64,000 nt of DNA. It comes from Acidimicrobiales bacterium (GTDB lineage: Bacteria > Actinomycetota > Acidimicrobiia > Acidimicrobiales > MedAcidi-G1). Below, one piece after another: positions 18,759 to 26,987 of the stretch. The DNA lies in contig JAQWOV010000032.1 of NCBI GenBank assembly GCA_029245675.1, positions 1 through 64,000 on the forward strand. Reading direction: 5' to 3'. The notes under the pieces are model-generated. The model had not been told where the DNA came from and did not search any database. It saw only the letters and a program-made list of their open reading frames with translations. A program made the position numbers and the translations under genes. The first letter of the stretch is position 1. Each line of letters starts with the position of its first letter.

Positions 18759-19808
18759 GTGGACACCTCGCTGGGTGCTCGGCTAGCTCGGTCCATTGAG
18801 ACCGAGGGGCCCATGGCGTTTGAGGCCTGGGTTGAGGCCTGTCTATACGATCCAGATGCCGGTTTTTACTCCACCGGCGGTGGAGCAGGTCGGCACGGCG
18901 ATTTTCTAACGTCGCCGGAGGTTGGCCCTCTGTTCGGTGCTGTGCTTGCCGGATGGATGGACGCTCGGTGGGAAGCCCTTGGCTGTCCCCCGGGGTTCAC
19001 CGTGGTCGAGGCAGCGGCCGGGTCGGGCACTCTGGCCCGAGCCGTATATGCGGCTAGTCCCAGGTGCCTCCATCAGGGTTGTTACGTGATGGTGGAACGC
19101 TCAGCGGCCCTCCGAGAGGCACAGCCCAGTGGAGGCAATCTCTATTCAGTAGCGGGGCTCTCTGATGTCGGCCCAATTAGCCACGGTGTGTTGCTAGCCA
19201 ACGAGCTTCTCGACAATTTGGCTTTCGGGGTTCTAGAGGCTGCGAACGGTGTTTGGTGTGAAGTCCGGGTAGACGTCGACCCGGACAACTCAGATTTATT
19301 TCGAGAGGTGCTCGGTGACCCCGTGAACCCTCCGGTCGCTATACAGGATGCAACGAGTGGGACTGGTGCACGAATCCCCGTCCAAACGGCTGCCAAGGTA
19401 TGGGTGGTTGACGCATTAGATCTGCTGGTGTCCGGTTCCGTGCTGGTCATGGACTATGCCTCGACCACAAGAGAAATGGCCTATCGCCCACAAGGGGAAT
19501 GGCTCCGGACCTACCGAGGTCACGATCGAGGTGGTCCTCCTCTAGTTGATCCTGGGTATCAGGACGTAACGGTCGAGGTAGCGGTAGACCAACTGCCCGA
19601 CGGGGCGGTGATTGCCACACAGGCGGACTTCCTAGTGGCAAATGGCATTACCAACCTCGTAGATGAAGGCCTCCGCACCTGGGAGGACAGGGCCCATCTA
19701 GGCGACTTGAAGGCGCTTCAGGCCCGCAGCCGGATCGCTGAGTCCGAGGCGCTCCTTGATCCAGCGGGCCTAGGTGGGTTCACTGTGCTCGAATGGACTC
19801 AACCCTGA
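18759..19808 (+). CDS. SAM-dependent methyltransferase, MidA/NDUFAF7 family (DUF185)
   Basis: Family landmarks are GDFLTSPEVGPLFG near residues 46-59, where the SAM fold begins, and EAAAGSGTLA, a glycine-rich SAM-binding loop, near residues 84-93. NELLDNLAF, YRGHDRGGPPLVDPG and the C-terminal VLEWTQP also fit. The mitochondrial member NDUFAF7/MidA methylates an arginine of the 49-kDa subunit (NuoD homologue) and is needed for complex I assembly. The position right after nuoN makes a similar role attractive here, but that is inference. The GTG at 18759 was chosen; a TTG at 18729, inside nuoN, is possible. The length of 349 is normal. Confidence 0.82.
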   Translation: MDTSLGARLARSIETEGPMAFEAWVEACLYDPDAGFYSTGGGAGRHGDFLTSPEVGPLFGAVLAGWMDARWEALGCPPGFTVVEAAAGSGTLARAVYAASPRCLHQGCYVMVERSAALREAQPSGGNLYSVAGLSDVGPISHGVLLANELLDNLAFGVLEAANGVWCEVRVDVDPDNSDLFREVLGDPVNPPVAIQDATSGTGARIPVQTAAKVWVVDALDLLVSGSVLVMDYASTTREMAYRPQGEWLRTYRGHDRGGPPLVDPGYQDVTVEVAVDQLPDGAVIATQADFLVANGITNLVDEGLRTWEDRAHLGDLKALQARSRIAESEALLDPAGLGGFTVLEWTQP

Positions 19809-19909
19809 CTGTTTACCCAAAGATGTATCCACTCGACCCGGCCTTCCACTAGAACCGTTTGCACTGACTAGGGTCGCGTTTCGCACGGAGATCTACGACT
19901 ATTGGGGCC

Positions 19910-21910
19910 ATGACCATGAGTGAACCCACCATTGAGGACTACTACCTGGAGGACCGTACCTTCCCTCCGCCACGTGATTTTGCGGCCGCAGCGCTCCTCA
20001 GCGATACGTCACATTATGACGAGGCGGCCAGCGACTATGAGGCCTTCTGGGCCCGTCAGGCTCGTGAGCTTCTGACTTGGGATGAGGATTTCCACACGAC
20101 TCTCGAGTGGGACCTCCCATTTGCTCGATGGTTCGTGGGCGGCACTCTTAATATCACCGCCAACTGTCTGGATCGACACGTCAATGCGGGCAGAGGTAAT
20201 CGCATTGCCTACTTCTGGGAGGGTGAGCCAGGTGACACCAGAGAGATCACTTACGCCCAGTTGCTTGAAGATGTTTGCCGATTCGCCAACGTGTTGAAGT
20301 CCTTAGGGCTGGAGCGAGGTGACCGGGCAGCCATCTACATGCCGATGATTCCCGAACTTCCAGTGGCCATGCTGGCCTGTGCCCGAATTGGCGTAGCTCA
20401 CAGTGTGATATTTGGTGGCTTTTCACCGGATTCGATCATCGATCGCTGTGAGGATGCTGAGGCAAAAATTGTTATTACTGCGGATGCCGGTTATCGGCGT
20501 GGAGAACCTTCAGCGCTGAAGCCCAACGTTGATGCGGCACTCGAATCTGGTGCGCCGTCAGTTGAACACGTCGTGGTGGTGAACCGCTGCGACACCGATG
20601 TCTCCATGGCCGATGGCCGCGACTTGTGGTGGCATGACCTCATGGCTGAGTCTTCGGCTGACTGCCCAGCTGAACCAATGGATGCTGAGCAGTTGCTATA
20701 CCTGCTTTACACGTCGGGTACGACGGCCAAGCCAAAGGGCATTATGCATACCACCGGTGGCTACCTGACTCAGGTGACCTATACCCACCGTTACACCTTC
20801 GACGTACGCCCTGGCGAAGACGTCTACTGGTGTGCAGCTGATATTGGTTGGGTGACGGGCCATAGTTATATCGTCTATGGGCCGTTGGCCAACGGCTGCA
20901 CATCGGTTATGTACGAGGGGACGCCAGACACCCCCCGCCCCGAGTTTCGTTCGGACGACCGGTCGTCGTGGCCTCGGGACCGCCTTTGGGACATTATTGA
21001 GCGCTATGGCGTGACTCAGTTGTACACGGCGCCTACAGCCATCCGAACATTCATGAAGTGGGGGACAGCGGAACCCGCCTCGCACGATCTTTCTTCACTT
21101 CGAGTACTCGGAACGGTTGGCGAACCCATTAATCCCGAAGCTTGGATGTGGTACCGCGAACATATCGGGGGCAACTCGTGTCCGATCGTGGACACCTGGT
21201 GGCAGACCGAGACCGGAGGCCACATGATCACACCGCTACCCGGACTCACTACCACCAAACCTGGATCAGCTTGCCGGACCATTCCCGGAGTGTTCGCCGA
21301 GTTGGTTGACGACGATGGCAACCCGGTAGTGCAAGGGGGTGGGTATCTGACCATTACCCATCCTTGGCCGTCGATGTTGCGTGGTATCTGGGGTGATCCG
21401 GAGCGCTACTTTGACACCTACTGGTCCCGGTTCGAAGGTCGCTACTTTGCCGGTGACGGAGCCAAGGTCGATGAAGATGGGTATATCTGGCTTCTTGGGC
21501 GGGTCGATGATGTGATGAACGTGTCTGGACACCGGATCTCAACTACGGAGGTCGAGTCCGCGTTGGTTGATCACCCAGCGGTGGCCGAAGCTGCCGTAGT
21601 AGGCGCTGCCGACGACACCACCGGTCAGGCCATTGTGGGCTACGTCATTCTTAGGGGTACCCATGAGGCCTCACCGGTGTTACGCGAGGAGATCCGAGGT
21701 CACGTAGCGACAAAACTGGGCCCTCTCGCCCGACCGAAGGCTGTGGTGCTGGTGCCTGATCTGCCTAAGACCCGTAGCGGCAAGATCATGCGGCGGCTGC
21801 TACGTGACGTTGCAGAGGGACGGGATCTGGGTGATACCACGACGTTGGCTGATTCTGGAGTGGTTGATGAGATCCGAATCCGGGCTATCGAAGCCCCGCA
21901 GGAGGACTGA
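19910..21910 (+). CDS. acsA: Acetyl-CoA synthetase (AMP-forming)
   Basis: This cytosolic enzyme activates acetate with ATP and CoA to acetyl-CoA. The 666-residue protein is of normal length. The AMP-binding P-loop is [10 protein letters not shown] at 268-277. The acetate/adenylate motif [10 protein letters not shown] is at 428-437. The C-terminal [11 protein letters not shown] contains K625, the catalytic lysine that is the usual acetylation target in this family. A 101-base gap separates it from the upstream methyltransferase, so it may have its own promoter. A second in-frame ATG at 19916 is an alternative start. A propionyl-CoA synthetase cannot be fully excluded. Confidence 0.93.
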   Translation: MTMSEPTIEDYYLEDRTFPPPRDFAAAALLSDTSHYDEAASDYEAFWARQARELLTWDEDFHTTLEWDLPFARWFVGGTLNITANCLDRHVNAGRGNRIAYFWEGEPGDTREITYAQLLEDVCRFANVLKSLGLERGDRAAIYMPMIPELPVAMLACARIGVAHSVIFGGFSPDSIIDRCEDAEAKIVITADAGYRRGEPSALKPNVDAALESGAPSVEHVVVVNRCDTDVSMADGRDLWWHDLMAESSADCPAEPMDAEQLLYLLYTSGTTAKPKGIMHTTGGYLTQVTYTHRYTFDVRPGEDVYWCAADIGWVTGHSYIVYGPLANGCTSVMYEGTPDTPRPEFRSDDRSSWPRDRLWDIIERYGVTQLYTAPTAIRTFMKWGTAEPASHDLSSLRVLGTVGEPINPEAWMWYREHIGGNSCPIVDTWWQTETGGHMITPLPGLTTTKPGSACRTIPGVFAELVDDDGNPVVQGGGYLTITHPWPSMLRGIWGDPERYFDTYWSRFEGRYFAGDGAKVDEDGYIWLLGRVDDVMNVSGHRISTTEVESALVDHPAVAEAAVVGAADDTTGQAIVGYVILRGTHEASPVLREEIRGHVATKLGPLARPKAVVLVPDLPKTRSGKIMRRLLRDVAEGRDLGDTTTLADSGVVDEIRIRAIEAPQED

Positions 21911-21916
21911 GCAGCG

Positions 21917-22414
21917 ATGTCGGTGCGTATCCTCCCGCGCGGCGTTGAGGACGGACCCCCGCCAGGACCGGTGCTCGTCGTAGACGTCGACGGCGTGCTA
22001 TCGGACGCTTCAGGACGCCAGCACCTACTTGATGGTGTGCCCCGGCAGTGGGAAGCATTCTTCGAGGCCTCAGTAGATGATTCTCCGGTCTCGGAAGGTG
22101 TTGGCCTAATTCGGGCACTGGCCACCGGCGACAGGTACCGGACTACCGTTCTACTGACTGCTCGCCCAGCCCGTCTGGCCGACATCACTATGGCTTGGAT
22201 GGACCGACATGACGTCGCTTGGGACCTTTTGGTCATGCGGGTCGACGACGATCAACGCAGTTCACCTGACGTCAAGCGCGAGGCCGTGGTCGAACTTCGG
22301 GCTACCGGCCACGAACCTACATTGGCTGTCGACGACGACCCCCGTAACGCTGAGATGTACCGAAGCGAAGGCATTCCCGTCGTCTACGTCCACTCGGGGT
22401 ATTACGACCTGTAG
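21917..22414 (+). CDS. HAD-superfamily phosphatase, polynucleotide 3'-phosphatase (PNKP)-like
   Basis: This 165-residue protein has the four HAD motifs. Motif I is DVDGVLSD with D23 and D25. Motif II is T81 in LLTARP. Motif III is K120. Motif IV is the DDDPRN acidic cluster at 139-144. The TxRP...W...R...K...DDD pattern resembles the phosphatase domain of T4 polynucleotide kinase and related small HAD proteins. It starts 6 bases after acsA and is probably cotranscribed with it. The substrate is unknown; a DNA or RNA end is one possibility. Confidence 0.72.
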   Translation: MSVRILPRGVEDGPPPGPVLVVDVDGVLSDASGRQHLLDGVPRQWEAFFEASVDDSPVSEGVGLIRALATGDRYRTTVLLTARPARLADITMAWMDRHDVAWDLLVMRVDDDQRSSPDVKREAVVELRATGHEPTLAVDDDPRNAEMYRSEGIPVVYVHSGYYDL

Positions 22415-22479
22415 GACAAGCCTCAGTCCGATGAGTCAACCATAGGATGGGGTCGCCCCAATTCGACCTGGAGATTCCC

Positions 22480-23355
22480 ATGCTGAACACCGCAAAGACT
22501 TTCTCACTGCTGGCCCTTCTAGGCGGCCTTTTCATAGTGGTGGGTGGCGCCATTGGTGGAAGTGGAGGAATGATCTTCGGCCTAATTCTTGGGTTGGTAA
22601 TGGTCGGTGGCTCTTATTGGTTCAGCGATCGGGTTGCCATTGCTTCGGCTCGGGCCATACCGGCCGACGAGGTTTCCCATCCCGAGTACCACCGCATAAT
22701 GCGAGAACTCGCCTCGGCCGCTGAGATGCCTATGCCGAAGCTCTACATTTCTCCAAACCCACAGCCCAATGCTTTCGCCACCGGCCGTAACCCAGATCAT
22801 GCTGCAGTCGCCGTCACAGAGGGATTGTTAGCCCATATGGAGTGGAGCGAGGTTCGTGGCGTGCTAGCCCACGAGCTAATGCACGTTCGCAATCGCGATA
22901 TTCTGATTGGCTCGGTGGCGGCCACCGTAGGTATGGCCATCACAATGATCGCCCGTATGGCCATGTTCGCCGCCATGTTTGGGGGTGGTCGAGACCGAGA
23001 CCGCAATCCGATTGGCGAGATCGCCTTTGCGGTCCTAGCGCCGGTAGCCGCCATGCTTATCCAGGCTGCGATTAGTCGAAGTCGGGAGTTCCAAGCCGAC
23101 GCCTCGGCGGCCCGTCTAATCGGCGACGGAGAGCCGTTGGCTCGCGCCTTGGAGAAACTGGAACTAGCCGCTGGCAGAATCCCATCAGGAGTCGATCCCA
23201 ATCAAGCGTCTAGTTATATTATTGATCCGCTGAAGGCTCAGGCTGGGCGCAGTGGTGGGCGCGGGGGCTCAAAACTTTTCTCGACCCATCCACCGACTGC
23301 TGAGCGTATTGCCCGTCTGCGGGACGGCAACTGGACCAACGGCCCCATTAGTTGA
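22480..23355 (+). CDS. htpX: HtpX-like membrane zinc metalloprotease (M48B)
   Basis: This family degrades damaged membrane proteins. The 291-residue protein has two N-terminal hydrophobic segments (residues about 6-45). The zinc site is HELMH (H131, E132, H135), with a third ligand at E203 in SREFQAD. Two further hydrophobic segments lie between residues 140 and 200. The C-terminal [14 protein letters not shown] is typical. The frame is open to 22447; the ATG at 22480 gives the usual N-terminus and has GGAG 7 bases upstream. Confidence 0.92.
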   Translation: MLNTAKTFSLLALLGGLFIVVGGAIGGSGGMIFGLILGLVMVGGSYWFSDRVAIASARAIPADEVSHPEYHRIMRELASAAEMPMPKLYISPNPQPNAFATGRNPDHAAVAVTEGLLAHMEWSEVRGVLAHELMHVRNRDILIGSVAATVGMAITMIARMAMFAAMFGGGRDRDRNPIGEIAFAVLAPVAAMLIQAAISRSREFQADASAARLIGDGEPLARALEKLELAAGRIPSGVDPNQASSYIIDPLKAQAGRSGGRGGSKLFSTHPPTAERIARLRDGNWTNGPIS

Positions 23356-23376
23356 TTAGGTAGAGGGCCTGGCCGG

Positions 23377-23865
23377 TCAGTCTCGGAAGTTTTCGAACTG
23401 GAGAGGTATGCCTAGGTCGACATCCTTCAGCGAGGCGATAATTTCTTGGAGGGCATCGCGTTTCTTAGCGGTGACTCGTACCTGGTCGCCTTGAGTTTGG
23501 GACTGAACACCCTTCAACCCCACATCTTTGACGGCTTTGTTCACAGCCTTCGCCCTGTCGGAATCGATTCCAGCCTGCAATGTTGCTAGTTGGCGGGACC
23601 GGGCCCCGCTGGCTGCCTCAACAACACCCCAGTCCAGCGATTTGAGTGAAACGTTTCGGCGGACCAATTTTTCTTCGAGCACCACGACCAGAGCAGCTAG
23701 CCGGTCTTCAGTGGACGATTCCAGTTTGATGCTCCCGTCTTGGAGCTCGATTATCGAATCGGTTCCTTTGAAGTCGAATCGGGTGTGTACCTCGCGAGAG
23801 GCTTGGTCTACTGCATTGCGGACCTCTTGCAGGTCGATCTGGGATACAACGTCGAAACTGGGCAT
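23377..23865 (-). CDS. yajQ: YajQ family cyclic-di-GMP-binding / nucleotide-binding protein
   Basis: This 162-residue cytosolic protein begins MPSFDVVSQIDLQEV and ends IPLQFENFRD, both hallmarks of the family (DUF520). Members in other bacteria bind nucleotides or cyclic di-GMP; the role here is unknown. The frame is open to 24018, but that extension runs through the opposite-strand tRNA-Tyr and is not family sequence, so the start is set at 23865. It is convergent with htpX, with 21 bases between the two stops. Confidence 0.93.
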   Translation of the reverse strand: MPSFDVVSQIDLQEVRNAVDQASREVHTRFDFKGTDSIIELQDGSIKLESSTEDRLAALVVVLEEKLVRRNVSLKSLDWGVVEAASGARSRQLATLQAGIDSDRAKAVNKAVKDVGLKGVQSQTQGDQVRVTAKKRDALQEIIASLKDVDLGIPLQFENFRD

Positions 23866-23933
23866 GCCTTGCAGGCTACCTACTAGTGGTTGTCGTAGAC
23901 CGCCCTCGTGCTGGGTAGCCTCCGCACCATCCT

Positions 23934-24015
23934 GGGTCGGTGCCCGAGCGGCCAAAGGGAACGGGCTGTAAACCCGTCGGCATTGCCTTCGGAGGTTCAA
24001 ATCCTCCTCGGCCCA
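23934..24015 (+). tRNA. tRNA-Tyr (anticodon GTA)
   Basis: This 82-base class II tRNA has a 7-bp acceptor stem GGGTCGG/TCGGCCC (with G-T pairs) and discriminator A at 24015. The anticodon stem is ACGGG/CCCGT around loop CTGTAAA. The T stem is GGAGG/CCTCC with TTCAAAT, and there is a long variable arm. CCA is not encoded. The tRNA itself is G+C-rich, but the sequence immediately 3' becomes A/T-rich, so its end coincides with the composition break of the window. Confidence 0.95.
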
Positions 24016-24036
24016 CAAATAAATTGTGAAACCGTC

Positions 24037-24552
24037 TTAGTCCGGAGAGTTTCCGGACAAGATGGTTTGCATAACTACGACGTCTTGCCATCGTCCAAAC
24101 TTTCTTCCGACCTCTCGTTCAATGCCAACTGTGGTAAAACCATGTTTTTCGTGAAGGGCGATACTCGCATCATTTCCTCCCCCTATACGCGCTATTACGG
24201 TGTGAAAACCGCTGAGAGTTGCAACTACAAGCAGTTCCTCTAACAGTCGACTACCAATTCCTAATTGTTGAGTATCAGAGTCAACATAAATTGAATTTTC
24301 AACTGTAGTTCGGTAGCCGTCCTTTTTATTAAATGGAGATAACGATGCAAATCCCAGTACTTGGCCTTCAATTTCAGCTACTAAAACACTGAAAGCGCCG
24401 GACCTTTCACTTAACCAAACTCTTTGTTCTTCGGTTGTTCGCTCTACTAAATCAAAAGAGGCAGTGGAGTTTAAAACTGCGTGATTGAAGATAGAACGAA
24501 TAGATTTAGAATCGTCCATGGATGCAATACGGATATTTATGGAAGTTTCCAT
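24037..24552 (-). CDS. GNAT family N-acetyltransferase, phosphinothricin-acetyltransferase-like
   Basis: This 171-residue acetyl-CoA-dependent N-acetyltransferase resembles the PAT group. Matches are IRSIFNHAVLNSTASF near the N-terminus, an ENSIYVD strand, and the acetyl-CoA loop QLGIGSRLL. The substrate-side stretch GGNDASIALHEKHGF and the C-terminal KFGRWQDVVVM also match. The substrate is unknown; amino-acid analogues or small amines are possible. The frame is open to 24588; the ATG at 24552 best fits the family start. It lies antisense between tRNA-Tyr and tRNA-Thr and is markedly A/T-rich compared with everything to its left. Confidence 0.8.
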   Translation of the reverse strand: METSINIRIASMDDSKSIRSIFNHAVLNSTASFDLVERTTEEQRVWLSERSGAFSVLVAEIEGQVLGFASLSPFNKKDGYRTTVENSIYVDSDTQQLGIGSRLLEELLVVATLSGFHTVIARIGGGNDASIALHEKHGFTTVGIEREVGRKFGRWQDVVVMQTILSGNSPD

Positions 24553-24650
24553 AGCGCGCATCGTAGCGAGATAACTGACATACATCACTAATCATGTTGG
24601 CGAATGCCTCTTTGTCGTGGCATCCTTTTAAACGATCAATTATTGGTTAT

Positions 24651-24723
24651 GCTCCCTTAGCTCAGTCGGTAGAGCGTCTCCATGGTAAGGAGAAGGTCGA
24701 CAGTTCAATTCTGTCAGGGAGCT
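24651..24723 (+). tRNA. tRNA-Thr (anticodon GGT)
   Basis: The acceptor stem is GCTCCCT/AGGGAGC with discriminator T at 24723. The anticodon stem is TCTCC/GGAGA around loop ATGGTAA, and the T stem is GACAG/CTGTC. CCA is not encoded. It is followed after 4 bases by tRNA-Met, an arrangement common in actinobacteria upstream of rpmG. Confidence 0.95.
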
Positions 24724-24727
24724 CACT

Positions 24728-24804
24728 GGCGACGTAGCTCAGTAGGTAAGAGCGCTCGACTCATAATCGAGAGGTCGACAGTTCAAATCTGTCCGTCGCT
24801 ACCA
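24728..24804 (+). tRNA. tRNA-Met (anticodon CAT), CCA encoded
   Basis: The acceptor stem is GGCGACG/CGTCGCT with discriminator A at 24801, followed by an encoded CCA. The anticodon stem is CTCGA/TCGAG around loop CTCATAA. A CAT anticodon could also belong to tRNA-Ile2 or initiator tRNA. The location between tRNA-Thr and rpmG, and an acceptor stem without an initiator-type mismatch, favour elongator tRNA-Met. Confidence 0.9.
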
Positions 24805-24837
24805 GTAAAGTAAATAGAGAGAAAATAAGGGGATCAA

Positions 24838-24999
24838 ATGGCATCCGATAAAAGAGTTCAGGTCACCCTGGAATGTCAGGAATGTAAGCGACGGAACTAT
24901 ATAACAACTAAATCTAAAGTGAACTCACGTGAGCGCATAGAGCTAAAAAAGTTTTGTCGCTGGTGTAGAACACATATTGCCCATAAGGAGACACGCTGA
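24838..24999 (+). CDS. rpmG: 50S ribosomal protein L33
   Basis: This small 53-residue protein of the large subunit near the E site reads [20 protein letters not shown] at its start. Both zinc-binding pairs are present (CQEC and CRWC), so it is the zinc-containing form. A GGGG tract lies 6 bases upstream of the ATG. It sits between tRNA-Met and tRNA-Trp, as in other actinobacteria. Confidence 0.95.
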   Translation: MASDKRVQVTLECQECKRRNYITTKSKVNSRERIELKKFCRWCRTHIAHKETR

Positions 25000-25097
25000 T
25001 TTAATAGCATGCTGTTTGTAGGCACTATGAGGCGACCTCGCTGCTATCCTGTCACTGATCAGTACTCCGAATTCAATTTTGAGTCGGTAGTAAAAAT

Positions 25098-25170
25098 AGG
25101 GCAGTGGCTCAACTGGTAGAGCATCGGTCTCCAAAACCGACGGTTGGGGGTTCGAGTCCCTCCTGCCCTG
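25098..25170 (+). tRNA. tRNA-Trp (anticodon CCA)
   Basis: The acceptor stem is AGGGCAG/CTGCCCT with discriminator G at 25170. The anticodon stem is TCGGT/ACCGA around loop CTCCAAA. The T stem is GGGGG/CCCTC with TTCGAGT. CCA is not encoded. It precedes secE by 65 bases, the conserved actinobacterial order. Confidence 0.95.
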
Positions 25171-25235
25171 CGATGCAGTATGCATAATCCCCCTTATCCT
25201 AGTTTGTACCTTTCATACCGATCAGAGGCTTGACA

Positions 25236-25532
25236 ATGTCAATGAACCGAGAACAAAAGCGAATGCTTCAACGGCAAGGCGAAGTAGACGCGGATGGCGA
25301 ACCAATTCGTCAGCGACGACAGCAACAGCAACAGCGCAATGAAGAACGTACTGGTTTTCGCCAGTTCCTGAGGGAAATACGTTCAGAACTACGTAAGGTT
25401 GCTTGGCCGACACGTTCGGAAACTACAAATTACGCTGTAGTTGTAATCATAACTATTGTGGCTTTGACCGCGATAATTGCTGGCCTTGATTGGCTTTTCT
25501 CTAACTCCATACTTGAATTGTTTGATGTCTAA
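25236..25532 (+). CDS. secE: Preprotein translocase subunit SecE
   Basis: This single-span subunit of the SecYEG translocon is 98 residues. A basic, Gln/Arg-rich N-terminus is followed by the amphipathic FLREIRSELRKVAWPTRSE motif that is the SecE signature, and then one C-terminal transmembrane helix. The ATG at 25236 was chosen over the TTG at 25230 because AGAGG lies 7 bases upstream of it. The stop overlaps the nusG ATG by one base. Confidence 0.95.
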   Translation: MSMNREQKRMLQRQGEVDADGEPIRQRRQQQQQRNEERTGFRQFLREIRSELRKVAWPTRSETTNYAVVVIITIVALTAIIAGLDWLFSNSILELFDV

Positions 25533-26365
25533 TGAATACACCACAAGAAACTGAAACCACTACAACCGAAGAAGAGCAAACCGACGCAGTCGCAGAGGCC
25601 GCTGATCTGTTGCCTATCGGTACAGCTGAAGTTAGCGAAGAAACGGAAAGCACTGAGTCTCAAGATGCAGCAGAGATGTCGGACACAGTTTCCGAAACAG
25701 AAGAAAATCTTTGGACGTCAGATCAAGATGAGCCGGAGACAATAGATGTTGAAGATCTGTTAGACGAGGTAGCAGACGAAGCGGCTAAACAATCCAAAAA
25801 ACGTGCGAACAGTCCCTATGACCGCCCCGGAAAATGGTATGTCGTCCATACACAGTCTGGCTACGAGAATAAAGTTAGGAAAAATCTTGAAGCTCGTATT
25901 GCAAATATGCATCTAGAGCAGAGCATTCTTGAAATCGTTGTCCCAATGGAAGATGTAGTTGAATTCCGAAGCGGCAAGAGAGTAAATGTTTCTAAAAAAG
26001 TATTTCCCGGATATCTCTTAATTAGATCCCGCCTTGATGACAGAGCTTGGAATGCGATTCGAGAAACACCGGGAATAGTCAATTTCGTAGGTGCCGCTGG
26101 GAAACCTTCTCCGCTCAGAAGACGAGAAGTAGAAGATTTCTTAATGGCCGAAGACGAATCTTCTCCAGAAAGCCCAAAGAAGGCTAAAGCAAAACTTGGC
26201 TATGACGTTGGAGAGACAGTTCGAGTTAAGGGCGGTCCTTTTGCAGACTTCTCAGGCGAGATCATAGAAATTAATGAAGAACAGTTAAAAGTAAAGGTAG
26301 TAGTTGACATTTTTGGTCGCGAGACACCTGTAGAACTTGAATTCTCCCAAGTAGCGCAACTTTGA
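25532..26365 (+). CDS. nusG: Transcription antitermination factor NusG with long acidic N-terminus
   Basis: NusG binds the RNA polymerase clamp and links transcription to ribosomes or Rho. The NGN domain starts near residue 102 (KWYVVHTQSGYENKVRKNL). The KOW domain covers about residues 226-277 (GETVRVKGGPFADFSGEI). The first 95 or so residues are a Glu/Thr-rich disordered stretch, longer than in most bacteria though N-terminal extensions are known in actinobacterial NusG. Total length is 277. Confidence 0.95.
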   Translation: MNTPQETETTTTEEEQTDAVAEAADLLPIGTAEVSEETESTESQDAAEMSDTVSETEENLWTSDQDEPETIDVEDLLDEVADEAAKQSKKRANSPYDRPGKWYVVHTQSGYENKVRKNLEARIANMHLEQSILEIVVPMEDVVEFRSGKRVNVSKKVFPGYLLIRSRLDDRAWNAIRETPGIVNFVGAAGKPSPLRRREVEDFLMAEDESSPESPKKAKAKLGYDVGETVRVKGGPFADFSGEIIEINEEQLKVKVVVDIFGRETPVELEFSQVAQL

Positions 26366-26462
26366 TTAAATAAACAGGTTGCCAAAATGACATCCTGCTC
26401 GCAGACTTGAACGTTCGTGAAAGTTGAAAGAAATCTTTCAACTCGAAAGATGAGTTATAACA
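26366..26462 (+). promoter_or_regulatory. rplK leader with perfect 8-bp hairpin
   Basis: This 97-base gap between nusG and rplK holds GTTGAAAG/CTTTCAAC at 26423-26442 around a 4-base AAAT loop. No T-run follows, so it is not an intrinsic terminator. The 12-mer AGGTTGCCAAAA at 26376-26387 recurs exactly after rplL at 29086-29097. The leader may mimic an rRNA site for ribosomal-protein feedback, which is inference. Confidence 0.45.
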
Positions 26463-26888
26463 ATGGCCCAAAAACAAGTATTAACAACCGTGAAAATTCA
26501 GATTCCAGCTGGAGCAGCATCTCCTGCCCCTCCTGTGGGTACAGCTCTTGGACCTCATGGAGTAGCAATTATGGATTTTTGCAAGGAGTACAATGCAAAG
26601 ACTGAAGATAAGCGTGGTCAAATAATCCCTGTAGAGATCACCATTTATGAAGATCGTTCTTTTACTTTCATTACAAAAACCCCACCAACTTCCTATCTAG
26701 TGAGAGAAGCTGCTGGATTAGAAAAAGCATCTCAGAACCCTGGCCGGGAAGAAGCGGGGTCTATTACCTGGGCACAGGTTGAAGAAATCGCAGAAGTTAA
26801 AATGCCTGACCTTAATGCTTTAGATATTGAGGGAGCGAAACAGCAGGTTGCAGGAACAGCCCGCTCTATGGGAATTTCAGTTTCTTAA
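26463..26888 (+). CDS. rplK: 50S ribosomal protein L11
   Basis: L11 forms the GTPase-associated centre on 23S rRNA and is needed for stringent-response sensing. The 141-residue protein has the N-terminal [20 protein letters not shown] segment with its proline-rich loop, and the C-terminal rRNA-binding domain ending in ARSMGISV. The length is typical and no changes in key residues were noted. Confidence 0.97.
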   Translation: MAQKQVLTTVKIQIPAGAASPAPPVGTALGPHGVAIMDFCKEYNAKTEDKRGQIIPVEITIYEDRSFTFITKTPPTSYLVREAAGLEKASQNPGREEAGSITWAQVEEIAEVKMPDLNALDIEGAKQQVAGTARSMGISVS

Positions 26889-26987
26889 TTAAATGTGAAG
26901 TCGCCGTCTTACTCGACGGTTTGAGATAAGAAATACCTCGTCTTATCCAAGTTAACGACACTTGAGGAAGCCAGGAGGAATGGCGAA
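26889..26987 (+). promoter_or_regulatory. rplA leader with two hairpins
   Basis: Two stems are visible: CCGTC/GACGG at 26904-26919, and GATAAGA/TCTTATC at 26925-26947. In other bacteria L1 represses its own operon by binding a leader that mimics its 23S site; whether these hairpins do so is unproven. A strong AGGAGG at the 3' end serves the ATG at 26988. Confidence 0.4.

Noticed and set aside
23866-24018. N-terminal extension of the YajQ-family reading frame to 24018
   Set aside because: It runs antisense through tRNA-Tyr and does not match the family, which starts at MPSFDVVSQID (23865).
24728-24804. tRNA with CAT anticodon as tRNA-Ile2 or initiator tRNA
   Set aside because: The acceptor stem is fully paired, unlike an initiator, and the Thr-Met-rpmG order favours elongator Met; Ile2 cannot be strictly excluded without identity-element scoring.
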